From Bryobacterales bacterium (GTDB taxonomy: Bacteria > Acidobacteriota > Terriglobia > Bryobacterales > Bryobacteraceae), in contig PMVV01000467.1 in NCBI GenBank assembly GCA_003166475.1, positions 1-32,827 of the forward strand: 32,827 bases of DNA, given 5' to 3'. Below the pieces are notes generated by a model that was not told where the DNA came from, ran no database searches, and saw only the letters and a program-made list of their open reading frames with translations. A program made the position numbers and the translations under genes. Position 1 is the first letter of the stretch. Each line of letters opens with the position of its first letter. This document shows, piece after piece, positions 19,920 to 28,077 of the stretch.

Positions 19920-20222
19920 TTAGCTTGGCCTGCGTTCGGCTTCCATCAGGTTCGTGAGGATGTCGTTGATGCGCGTCAGGTGACCTTTGCCCTTGGATTT
20001 CAGCCAACTGAGAACCCGCGGGTCGAGACGCACGCTCACCGCTACCTTCCGCCTGACGTCACGCAGCCGCACCATGCGCGCCAATTGCTCAGGCGTGAGG
20101 CGGGGGATGTCTTCGAAGTTAATGTGCGAATCGTCTCCGGCCGCCTGGCGTGCGGCAGCGCGGCGGAGCGCGCGCCGCTCCTTTTCAGTCCATTGCCTGT
20201 TCCTGATATCTTCGCATGTCAT
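19920..20222 (-). CDS. BrnA-family antitoxin (likely start MTCEDIRNRQW)
   Basis: MTCEDIRNRQWTEKERRALRRAAARQAAGDDSHINFEDIPRLTPEQLARM...KVAVSVRLDPRVLSWLKSKGKGHLTRINDILTNLMEAE. The longer ORF start (20297) overlaps BrnT coding in another frame. Confidence 0.88.
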   Translation of the reverse strand: MTCEDIRNRQWTEKERRALRRAAARQAAGDDSHINFEDIPRLTPEQLARMVRLRDVRRKVAVSVRLDPRVLSWLKSKGKGHLTRINDILTNLMEAERRPS

Positions 20223-20486
20223 GCTTTTCAGCCGTCCGGGCTGAGACGATGCGGATGATTTCTTCGCCATAGCTGTCCTTCCTATATGTGTGAACAACCA
20301 TCAAAACGACGGCGGCCTCGGGCTCGATATGAACCGCGCCGATTACGTGCCAGCGTTGCCGTCTATGCGGTCCCGATCAACGAGGCAGCGTTCGTCCTCG
20401 AAGACCAGCGTTGCCAATTCGAATGAGATTCCATCATGTTTTCGCTGATTCCGCTGGTTTTTTGTTTCGTCCCATTCGTATCGCAC
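20185..20486 (-). pseudogene. BrnT-family toxin with frameshift
   Basis: Frame 1 from GTG 20486: VRYEWDETKNQRNQRKHDGISFELATLVFEDERCLVDRDRIDGNAGT* (stop at 20343..20345). Shifted frame continues RQRWHVIGAVHIEPEAAVVLMVVHTYRKDSYGEEIIRIVSARTAEKHDMRRYQEQAMD* to 20185. Not in the ORF track as a single ORF. Confidence 0.85.
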
Positions 20487-20847
20487 TGTGTCTATACAAA
20501 TGGTAATACATCGTAAGGCCAGTTGCAGTCCTCCAACTGCCAGGAATGGTGGTTTGGCTTGTTTGGCTTTGAGAAACGCTGCGGGCGGGTTTGCCTGCGG
20601 TGCCAGATCTCCGTGACCTCAAATCAAGCCTATTCGCCTTTCTTGTAGAACACTAGAACAGTGCGCGGCGAACCTGGATTGCGAGAATGAGGTCTATACA
20701 ATGCTCACCTGCTACGAAAAATTTATCGGATAAACATACCTGCATTGTTGACCGTGACGTTTGGAACACGTCAACCCCGCCATTAGCGCGGGTTCCAGTG
20801 ATGTGTCAAAAGCGGGTCTTAGCCCTTGTAAAAAACCGCGGGCGCCG

Positions 20848-21135
20848 TTAAACGTTGGCGAATTCCAGTCGCTTCAGCTTGATCCGGTCGCGGCGGACTT
20901 GGGCAAGATCGTACTGGGCCTGTTGCACAAGCCAGCCGTCTTCGGTGCCGCCGAAAACCTTCGATAACCTGACGGCCATCTCCGGCGATATGCCGCGCTT
21001 CTCGTTCACGAGTTCCGAAAGCGTGTTGCGGGTGACGCCGAGAGCCTCGGCGGCGTCCGTGATCGTCAGGCCTAAAGGCTCGATGCACTGGCGCAAAACG
21101 ACGCCTCCAGGGTGGGGTGGTTTTTTTATGGTCAT
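20848..21135 (-). CDS. higA: HigA-family addiction-module antitoxin (intact)
   Basis: MTIKKPPHPGGVVLRQCIEPLGLTITDAAEALGVTRNTLSELVNEKRGISPEMAVRLSKVFGGTEDGWLVQQAQYDLAQVR. Confidence 0.9.
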   Translation of the reverse strand: MTIKKPPHPGGVVLRQCIEPLGLTITDAAEALGVTRNTLSELVNEKRGISPEMAVRLSKVFGGTEDGWLVQQAQYDLAQVRRDRIKLKRLEFANV

Positions 21136-21154
21136 GGGTCCTTCTCCCTGTTTG

Positions 21155-21289
21155 GTGGTAATCGACATAATCGACGTCCTCGGCGTTGCCCTCGGCAATG
21201 CGGAAAATCACGCGCCAGTTAGCCCGAACGGTCACGGCCCAAGAACCTTTCATCCGGCCTTTGAGCGGATGCAACCGAAACGCCGGTCG
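21155..21289 (-). pseudogene. HigB-type toxin, C-terminal fragment only
   Basis: RPAFRLHPLKGRMKGSWAVTVRANWRVIFRIAEGNAEDVDYVDYH matches the C-terminal half of HigB (PF05015). The N-terminal half is absent; upstream sequence is integrase. No stop follows DYVDYH. Confidence 0.85.
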
Positions 21290-21395
21290 TGCGAAGCGAG
21301 GAGCGGTTCGCCATGGTCTGCGCGTGCTCCAGCTTACCGTCGTCCCGCAGTTGGGTGGTGATGCCCGTGGCGCGGAAGGCGTGATTTGCCAATAT
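21285..21395 (-). pseudogene. Tyrosine recombinase C-terminal fragment
   Basis: ILANHAFRATGITTQLRDDGKLEHAQTMANRSSLRTT follows the HxFRATGIT...LE.AQ.MANH.S.RTT block of phage-type integrases. Confidence 0.8.
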
Positions 21396-21404
21396 TCTGG
21401 CAGG

Positions 21405-21510
21405 TGTGACTATGACCGGATCTGGACCCGTGAACCGGCCCTGCGCCCCCCAAATACCGCGCCCCGAAGTAGTCGAGGCCCGTTTCCGCATCCCGCCCGT
21501 TCGTCCGTGA
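21405..21510 (-). pseudogene. Rhs-core C-terminal fragment (frameshifted)
   Basis: RDAETGLDYFGARYLGGA (one frame) continuing AQGRFTGPDPV (next frame). Matches the Rhs-repeat core ERDAETGLDYFGARYYSGALGRFTSPDP. Confidence 0.75.
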
Positions 21511-21520
21511 ACATCGGCAA

Positions 21521-21892
21521 CTATGGGCCAATGTAGGTGACCTTTGCGTCGATGGATTTCAACTTTACGGCATCATCGAAATGGAATTTGAGCGCTAGGC
21601 ACTGCGTCGCAACGATGGTGCTGCCCTTCAAGTGGCGCGCGGTCGCATACACTGTTTTGTTGGCTGCGTCATAACTATGCTCGATTCCGAGTCCCTTCAA
21701 GAACTCGTCCACCATGGAAAGCGATGTTCCCACTCCTAGGCCCTTGCGAATCTCGGACTCCAGAGCCTGAGGTGTAAGGTCCGAGAGCGTGCGATCAGCT
21801 CTGGCGCTGTGGTCCCCTCGCCGAACTGAAAACCACCATACGCCGGCGACCGCCAGAAGCAGTGCTACCAAGAGGACAAATGGTAATCTCAT
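21521..21892 (-). CDS. Small membrane-anchored/secreted hypothetical protein
   Basis: 123 aa, N-terminal hydrophobic helix MRLPFVLLVALLLAVAGVWWF followed by a soluble domain. Located inside the broken integrase. Confidence 0.6.
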   Translation of the reverse strand: MRLPFVLLVALLLAVAGVWWFSVRRGDHSARADRTLSDLTPQALESEIRKGLGVGTSLSMVDEFLKGLGIEHSYDAANKTVYATARHLKGSTIVATQCLALKFHFDDAVKLKSIDAKVTYIGP

Positions 21893-21904
21893 CTGGTTTT
21901 GAGC

Positions 21905-22224
21905 CAGCCGCCTTGGCCTGCCGCTGGATCACGCGATAGCCATCTTGCTGCCACACTGGCTGCTGCTGGCCGGCCTTGCGCCGGTGGCGCGGCAGAGCGG
22001 CCCATCTGGATCGCCGGTGGGCTGGTTCGATGCCGTGGGCTTCGCACCATTCGGCAAACCGCCGTGCCGCGTTGAAGTATGTCGCCCGTGTAACTGTTGT
22101 TGGTCTGGGCGGTGAGGAATTCGAGCGCGCGCTTCGCCGCTTTGGGCGTCGGCGCGAAAAGCGCCACGGGAAACACGAGACGCGCAGGGGAGGGGAACAG
22201 ATCGGTCGTTATTGGTCCAGCCAT
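21905..22224 (-). pseudogene. Tyrosine recombinase N-terminal and middle fragments (frameshifted, internally deleted)
   Basis: MAGPITTDLFPSPARLVFPVALFAPTPKAAKRALEFLTAQTNNSYT (frame 1), then shifted frame TRATYFNAARRFAEWCEAHGIE, then WQQDGYRVIQRQAKAAG (the block normally just before the HxFRATGIT motif). Confidence 0.75.
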
Positions 22225-22640
22225 GGGTTTATCACAGTGAGGCCGAGGCCCTCAAGGTCTTTCGTGTTGCGCGTGGCAACCGTGAGTCTGTGCTCCAGAG
22301 CCGTAGCCGCGATCATGCCGTCAGGCACACTCAGGGGCCGCCCGGCGGCTTGCCGCTGGCCGTCGAGAATGCCCCAGCGTTCGGCGATGGCTTGCGTCAT
22401 GGGAAGAACACGATCGGCGAACCAGAGCGGAACCGTCAGCTCAATAAAACGCTCCAGTTGAGTCCGTCTGGCGCCTGGCGCAAGAAGCGAAATGCCTCGG
22501 CGAAGCTCGCCAAGTGTCACGACGCTAAGAAACTGGGAATTCTTGGGGTGGTTTTCCAGCCACGCGGCAACTTTGGCGTCTGGAGAGGGACGCAGCGTTT
22601 CGGACGGAATGTTGGTGTCCAGCAGGTAACCGCCGTTCAT
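22209..22640 (-). CDS. vapC: PIN-domain ribonuclease toxin (VapC/FitB-like)
   Basis: LLDTNIPSE, VVTLGELRRGI, LSVPDGMIAATALEHRLTVATRNTKDLEGLGLTVINPW; acidic PIN residues are present. Confidence 0.88.
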   Translation of the reverse strand: MNGGYLLDTNIPSETLRPSPDAKVAAWLENHPKNSQFLSVVTLGELRRGISLLAPGARRTQLERFIELTVPLWFADRVLPMTQAIAERWGILDGQRQAAGRPLSVPDGMIAATALEHRLTVATRNTKDLEGLGLTVINPWLDQ

Positions 22641-22906
22641 GAGAGATCGATCGGCCGGCTGGGTAAGCGATTGCGGCTGAAGAGGGTGTCAATCTCCCCG
22701 TCGGTCAGCAATCCCCGAACCGGTTCGAAAAGCTCAACCAGGTTAGCGGCCTGTGCCGGAGGCGTACTGGATGGCACGGCGGGTTCGGGCAGCGCGTCGA
22801 GGGCTTTTGTCAGAAGCTCGTCGAGGTCATTGAACTGACCGCTCTGGAGGTAGCGTTGAATACGGGCTTCGGTTTCGGGTCGGGTGATCTCAAGCGACAT
22901 GGGCAA
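22637..22906 (-). CDS. Antitoxin partner of the PIN toxin (ATGA overlap)
   Basis: 89 aa MPMSLEITRPETEARIQRYLQSGQFNDLDELLTKALDALPEP...; immediately upstream of and overlapping vapC. Confidence 0.8.
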   Translation of the reverse strand: MPMSLEITRPETEARIQRYLQSGQFNDLDELLTKALDALPEPAVPSSTPPAQAANLVELFEPVRGLLTDGEIDTLFSRNRLPSRPIDLS

Positions 22907-23090
22907 CTCCGCGTTGAAGTGGTCTCCGTCACCACCCTAGCGCAGGCCCGGAAGGCGGTCAAGTATAGGGTGGTTATAAAGGACGTTATCATACGTTTCG
23001 GAGGAAACGGCTGGCCTCTGGACGCTATTTTAGAATCAAGCACTTAGGGTTTGATTGTCCCAGTGAGACACGCCTCCTTGCCTATCCCAC

Positions 23091-24098
23091 TCACTCCGGA
23101 TACCGCTCCCCGGCGCGCACAATCCGGATCTGGTGGTCGGTGAACTTCCGGTGCGCCCCAGGCAACTCGATCTTCGGCATGTGGCAATTGGTGCAACCTT
23201 GCTTGGCAACCCGGCAGCTCTTCCGCTTGCCGCTGTGACATGCCTGGCATTTCGCGTCGTAATTCGACGCGCCCACCAGAAACTCTTCGTGCGGATTGTG
23301 GCACGCCGTGCACCGGATGCGTTTGTCGTCCGCGTCGTAACACTTGCTGTTGGTCAACCGGTAGGGCTGGAAGCGGACGTTGGCGATGTTGTGGGGCCCG
23401 TGCGCCGCAATGTCCGCCCAGGTGCGATGGCAGCGTCCGCAGAATTCGTTGGTTTCCTCCGCGGTCATGCCCGCGAGATGCGGCATCGCCGCTGCTTTGG
23501 CATCGCCGGCCATCACCGCTTGCATGTGACGCGGCGCCAGCGTGTGACAGTTCTCGCACAACACTCCGGCTTTGAGGTCCTCGGGGTGGAAGGTAAAGCC
23601 ACGCACCGCGTCCGTCGAGTGACACGCAAAGCAACCCGTCACATCCTCCTGGGTCATCTCGCGGCCGGCCGCCTGCGCCAGGTTCTTGGGTGTGGTCCCA
23701 AGGGCGCCGAACGTAAGGTCGAGGCCGGCAATCGCCTTATAGAAGCTCACGCGGCTCTCGTACAAAATGCCGCCGCGCTCGAACACGTAGGTCTGGCCGG
23801 CGGAGCCCAGCCCGAAGGCCCAGCCGATCAGGACGCTGATGGTATCGGTCCCGTCGGTGACGCTGTAAATGCTCCGCTCGCCCTGGCGTGTGATGGTGTA
23901 GGAATAGCGCCCGTACTGAAAGGTCAATCGCGGGTGCTCGCGCAGAATGGTGCAGTCCGAAACCAGTTCCAGCGCGTACCCCATGGAAGTGGCAGGCTGG
24001 CTTAGCGCCTCGGTTTTATGGCACGTGGCGCAAGTGACGGTGGCGGCCACCGCCGGGCAGACGACTCCCAAGATGACCAACGCTCGTGCCCACAACAT
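23091..24098 (-). CDS. Multiheme c-type cytochrome (7 CXXCH motifs)
   Basis: Signal peptide plus CATCH, CFACH, CENCH, CGRCH, CTACH, CQACH, CTNCH counted in the translation. Confidence 0.9.
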   Translation of the reverse strand: MLWARALVILGVVCPAVAATVTCATCHKTEALSQPATSMGYALELVSDCTILREHPRLTFQYGRYSYTITRQGERSIYSVTDGTDTISVLIGWAFGLGSAGQTYVFERGGILYESRVSFYKAIAGLDLTFGALGTTPKNLAQAAGREMTQEDVTGCFACHSTDAVRGFTFHPEDLKAGVLCENCHTLAPRHMQAVMAGDAKAAAMPHLAGMTAEETNEFCGRCHRTWADIAAHGPHNIANVRFQPYRLTNSKCYDADDKRIRCTACHNPHEEFLVGASNYDAKCQACHSGKRKSCRVAKQGCTNCHMPKIELPGAHRKFTDHQIRIVRAGERYPE

Positions 24099-24131
24099 CC
24101 CTTCCCTAATTGTAGGCTATGTGGGGAGACC

Positions 24132-24659
24132 CTAATAGAACAAGTACTTCCGCCACTGCTCGTCGCTCTTGCCGAGCAGCCGCATCAGATGCCGGCTGGT
24201 GTGCAGACTGAACGGCCGCGGCGGCCGCGCCAGCTTCATCCCCGACTCCTCCGGCGTGCGGTTGCCCTTCTTGTTGTTGCACGGATTGCAGCACGCCACC
24301 AGGTTCTCCCAATTGGATTCGCCCGCGCGCGACCGCGGCACCACGTGGTCCAACGTCAACTCCGACGAAGGCAGCGTGCGATGGCAATACTGGCAGGTGT
24401 AACGGTCCCGCATCAGAATGTTCTTGCGCGAGAGCGCCCGCGTCTGGTGCGGGATGCGCCGGTATTCCAGCAATCGAATCACGCTCGGCAGTCTCACCGC
24501 GCTCCGCGCCGAGTGAATGTGGTGCGTGGACTCCTCCTCCGCCGATGCCACCCCCTTCAACACCAGCACTAGCGCGCGCCGCGCCGCGCAGATGTTGATC
24601 GGCTCGTAACTCGCATTCAACACCAGAACCGGTTTCTGCAATCTGTTCAAACTGGTCAT
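24132..24659 (-). CDS. HNH endonuclease family protein
   Basis: [50 protein letters not shown]. Confidence 0.9.
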   Translation of the reverse strand: MTSLNRLQKPVLVLNASYEPINICAARRALVLVLKGVASAEEESTHHIHSARSAVRLPSVIRLLEYRRIPHQTRALSRKNILMRDRYTCQYCHRTLPSSELTLDHVVPRSRAGESNWENLVACCNPCNNKKGNRTPEESGMKLARPPRPFSLHTSRHLMRLLGKSDEQWRKYLFY

Positions 24660-25334
24660 TTAAACAGGTCCCTTTCGCTTGCCAAAATCCGCTTGATCCG
24701 TGAATCTCCGGTCTACGCGCGCCAGCGCCAGCAACGACACCGACTTCGCCCCGGCCTTCTTCAGCGCCCGCGCGCAAGCTCCCGCCGTCGCGCCCGTGGT
24801 CATCACGTCGTCGACCAGCAGAATCCGCAACCCGGCCACTCTGCGCCGCGCGCGGAAAGCGCCGGCCACATTCTCGCGCCGCTGCGCGTTGCTCAGCCCC
24901 GCCTGCGCCCGCGTAGCCGATCCGCGGCGCAACACGTTCATCGCCGGAATGCCACGCGCGCGCGCGATGGCCTTGCCCAACAACTCCGCCTGGTTGTAGC
25001 CGCGCTGCCACCGTCTCCGCCAGTGCAGCGGCACCGCCGTCACCAGATCGAATTGCCTGTCGCGCGGTAGCGCAGCGGCCAGCCAAGCGCCCAGCGGCTG
25101 GGCCAGCCGGCGCATGCCGCTGTATTTGAAAAGGTGGATCAGCTTCCGCAGCGTGCCTTCGTACGCTCCGCAACAAAAAGCTTCGTCGAAGCCGCGCTGT
25201 CCGCTCCGGCAGAGCATGCAGCGGCCCTGGGAGTCCAGCGGAAAGCTGTTGCGGAAAGGGGTCCGGCAATTGAGGCAGAAGAACTCGGCGCTCAATGGCG
25301 CGGGCTGTTTGAGGCAGTCCACGCAGACCGGCAC
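24660..25334 (-). CDS. ComF-family phosphoribosyltransferase
   Basis: N-terminal zinc-finger-like cysteines (CVDCLK..CLNCR..CMLCRSGQ), YNQAELLGKAIARARGIP, and the PRPP loop ILLVDDVMTTGATAGACARAL. Confidence 0.9.
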   Translation of the reverse strand: MPVCVDCLKQPAPLSAEFFCLNCRTPFRNSFPLDSQGRCMLCRSGQRGFDEAFCCGAYEGTLRKLIHLFKYSGMRRLAQPLGAWLAAALPRDRQFDLVTAVPLHWRRRWQRGYNQAELLGKAIARARGIPAMNVLRRGSATRAQAGLSNAQRRENVAGAFRARRRVAGLRILLVDDVMTTGATAGACARALKKAGAKSVSLLALARVDRRFTDQADFGKRKGPV

Positions 25335-25518
25335 GCGCGAGAAGCGCCCTAGAGGGCGCTCGCAGATGCGGCAGTCGTCGGGGAAGAGCAGCGAAAAAAG
25401 GCCGTGCGATACCGTGCCGAAAATCGGAGGAAAAAATTCGGAGAGCGGTAACGCGCGCCTGCTACTCGAGAAGACTCACCTCCCGGTGAATCTCCATTCT
25501 ACAACAAACCCGCCCGGC

Positions 25519-26001
25519 TTACGCTTTGCCGCCCGGATGAATCTGCTGCGCGAGGTAGTTGTCCAGCCCGATCTCCTCGACGATGTGCAGTTGTCCTTCC
25601 AGATAATCGATGTGATGCTCTTCGTCCAGCAGGATCTGTTTGAACAACTCGCGCGACCCGTTGTCGCCCACGTGCGTGGCCACCTTGATGGCTTCATTCA
25701 AGCGCGGCACCGCATCCAGCTCCAGCGCCAGGTCGTTCTCCAGTTGCGCTTTCACGTCCGGGCCGACCTTGATCGGAAACAGCTCGGTCATGTTGGGTAT
25801 GCCTTCGAGAAAAAGGATGCGCTGCATCAGGATGTCGGCGTGGTGCATCTCTTCGATGGATTCCTGCCGGTCCAACGCCGCAAGCCTTTGATACCCCCAG
25901 CTCTCGCACATCTTGGCGTGCAGGAAATATTGGTTAACGGCAGTCAGCTCCGCCTTGAGCACTTCGTTCAACAATCGTAAGATCTCTTCATTGCCGCGCA
26001 T
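25519..26001 (-). CDS. bfr: Bacterioferritin
   Basis: MRGNEEILRLLNEVLKAELTAVNQYFLHAKMCESWGYQRLAALDRQESIEEMHHADILMQRILFLEGIPNM; E18, E47, E51, M52 and H54 retained (E. coli numbering aligned by eye). Confidence 0.95.
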   Translation of the reverse strand: MRGNEEILRLLNEVLKAELTAVNQYFLHAKMCESWGYQRLAALDRQESIEEMHHADILMQRILFLEGIPNMTELFPIKVGPDVKAQLENDLALELDAVPRLNEAIKVATHVGDNGSRELFKQILLDEEHHIDYLEGQLHIVEEIGLDNYLAQQIHPGGKA

Positions 26002-26042
26002 TATCAGATTGTACCCCAGCCGAGCCGCGCTCCGGAAATTCG

Positions 26043-26870
26043 TCAGGCGGAATCCGAAGAAGGGGAAATAACCGGCAGCGGCACGCGATAGCGGCCCCCA
26101 AAAACCTCGCCGAAGATCTCCACGATTTCCTCGTGCAAGTGGCCGTTATCCGCCAACAGATGCGGCGAGTTGAAATCGTGCGGCCTGCCGCGCATATCCG
26201 ATACACGGCCGCCCGCCTCGGCGACCAGCAGCCTCCCCGCCGCCATGTCCCAGGGCTTCAGTCCGAATTCCCAAAATCCGTCCAGGCGTCCGCAGGCCAC
26301 CCACGCCAGATCGATGGCGGCCGAGCCGGTCCGGCGCACGCCATGCGTGGCCATGGCAACCTGATGAAAAAAATGTACGTTCACGTTCAGGTGGCGCCGC
26401 CGGGTGGGGAAGCCGGTGCACAGCAGACTGCTGTCGAGACGGCTGACGGACGATGCCCGGATGCGGCGATTGTTGAGCCATGCGCCGGAGCCGCGCTCCG
26501 CGGTGAACATCTCCTGGCGGATCGGATCGAATACCACTCCGGCCACCATTTCGCCCGCCCGCTCCAGCGCCAGCGTCACGTTGAAGATGGGAAGGGAATG
26601 CGCGAAGTTGGTGGTGCCATCGAGCGGGTCCACGTACCAGCGGTATTCCGAAGGGCTCGCATGGCCGCCGCCTTCCTCAGCCACGATGCCGTGCTGCGGA
26701 AAGCGGCTCTGCAAGCGCTCGACTATCAGTTTTTCGGATGCGCGATCGGCCTCCGTGACCAGGTCGAACTCGCCCTTCAGTTCGAACGGCACGCGCCGCT
26801 CGTAGTAGATCGCCAGCAGTGCGCCGGCTTCACGCGCAATTTCCACCGCGGATTCTAGAGGGGAACTCAT
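26043..26870 (-). CDS. Inositol monophosphatase family protein
   Basis: DLVTEADRASEKLIVERLQ, EEGGGHASPSEYRWYVDPLDGTTNFAHSLP, and WDMAAGRLLVAEAGGRVSDM. Confidence 0.93.
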   Translation of the reverse strand: MSSPLESAVEIAREAGALLAIYYERRVPFELKGEFDLVTEADRASEKLIVERLQSRFPQHGIVAEEGGGHASPSEYRWYVDPLDGTTNFAHSLPIFNVTLALERAGEMVAGVVFDPIRQEMFTAERGSGAWLNNRRIRASSVSRLDSSLLCTGFPTRRRHLNVNVHFFHQVAMATHGVRRTGSAAIDLAWVACGRLDGFWEFGLKPWDMAAGRLLVAEAGGRVSDMRGRPHDFNSPHLLADNGHLHEEIVEIFGEVFGGRYRVPLPVISPSSDSA

Positions 26871-26893
26871 TGTTGGTTAATGGGGCGCGTAAC

Positions 26894-26919
26894 CGCTCCC
26901 TGACGGTCGCGGCTCGGTA
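26894..26919 (+). repeat. REP-like repeat copy B (CGCTCCCTGACGGTCGCGGCTCGGTA)
   Basis: Intergenic, between the monophosphatase and hfq-like genes; one mismatch to copy A. Confidence 0.8.
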
Positions 26920-26929
26920 AGGCTGGATA

Positions 26930-27112
26930 CTAGCCGCCTTCCACCAGGTATTTGATCTCGTGCTTATAGATGAAAAGGTTGGGACCGTCCGTGCGCGTCA
27001 GCCGGATGAAGGAGTGGTCGTAATACTCGATGGTGCCCGAGACCTCCTCGCCATCGGTGAGTTTCACCCGCACGGGGACTTCCGCTTCGATGAGATGCCG
27101 GAGGTATCTCAC
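26930..27112 (-). CDS. Hfq-like Sm-fold protein (60 aa)
   Basis: VPVRVKLTDGEEVSGTIEYYDHSFIRLTRTDGPNLFIYKHEIKYLVEGG; ends with an Hfq Sm2-like YKHEIKYL. Confidence 0.8.
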   Translation of the reverse strand: MRYLRHLIEAEVPVRVKLTDGEEVSGTIEYYDHSFIRLTRTDGPNLFIYKHEIKYLVEGG

Positions 27113-28077
27113 CTCTTCAAAGGTTTGTTCGGGAGCGCGATTCCCGGGTTTTCCGCCTGGTCTTGTCGTAGCTGGCTCTCCTGATGCTCTGCCTCCCCAT
27201 AATAGCCGTTACGCGCGGTCACCCGCAAATCCGGGCGGCGTGCGCGCACCTGCAAACGGTGGAAGCGGTTCTTGGTCAGCGGCACGTCTTTGGGGTAGTA
27301 GGCCAGCAGGTATTGCGTGCGCAGGTCCTTGATGATGTCGCTGAACGCGGTATCGAGCGCGGGCCCCAGGGTGGGCTCGAACACGCGCCCGCCGGTGCCC
27401 AGCGCCATGGTGGTGAGGGCATGCTCGCCGCCCAGATTGCGGCCCGCATCGTTGGTGATCGGCACTACCAGCACCGGATAGATCGAGGTATTGGCCAACT
27501 GCGCGGAATCGAGCGCGGCGTGGAAGTCCTTCACGCTGGTGGTGTCGCCGCCGTCGGTAACGATGACCATGGCTTTGCGTCCTTCGCGCGGCTCCAGGTC
27601 GCGGGATGCCAGGAAAATCGCGTCATACAGGGAGGTGCCGGCTTCACCCTGGATGGTTCGCAGCGAATGTTCCAGCGGCGCCTGGTTGTGGGTGAAGAAG
27701 TTGTGGCAAATTATCTGGTAATTGAAACTGTAAAGCGCCACCGCGTCCTTGGGGTTGCCCTCGGCAAACAGCGCTTTGAAGAACCGCGCCACGGAATCCA
27801 CCTCGTATTTCAGATCCTTGGCGGTGGATCCGCTGGCGTCCACCATCATGGCCACCGAAAGGGGCTGCTCCGTCTGGCGCTCGAAGACCGCGATCTGTTG
27901 CAGGACGCCGTTGTCCAGGATCTCGAAATCGTCCTTGTTGAGCGCGCCCACCAATTCGCCGGCCGGATTCTTGACGGTGGCCAGCACCCGCACCAGGTTG
28001 ACGTTGACCTTGATCTGCGCGCCCAAGGCCGCCGCCAGCGCCAGGGCGGCGCTAGCCGCTTTGAGCCAGGGTAGCAT
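27109..28077 (-). CDS. VWA-domain protein (VWFA-related Acidobacterial type)
   Basis: Probable start MLPWLKAASAALALAAALGAQ (28077); SVAMMVDASGSTAKDLKYEV (MIDAS-like), VIVTDGGDTTS, VRARRPDLRVTARNGYYGE. Confidence 0.85.
   Translation of the reverse strand: MLPWLKAASAALALAAALGAQIKVNVNLVRVLATVKNPAGELVGALNKDDFEILDNGVLQQIAVFERQTEQPLSVAMMVDASGSTAKDLKYEVDSVARFFKALFAEGNPKDAVALYSFNYQIICHNFFTHNQAPLEHSLRTIQGEAGTSLYDAIFLASRDLEPREGRKAMVIVTDGGDTTSVKDFHAALDSAQLANTSIYPVLVVPITNDAGRNLGGEHALTTMALGTGGRVFEPTLGPALDTAFSDIIKDLRTQYLLAYYPKDVPLTKNRFHRLQVRARRPDLRVTARNGYYGEAEHQESQLRQDQAENPGIALPNKPLKR

Noticed and set aside
24106-25269. 387-aa minus ORF across comF and HNH genes
   Set aside because: Overlaps two well-supported genes in the wrong frame; composition is low-complexity antisense-like.
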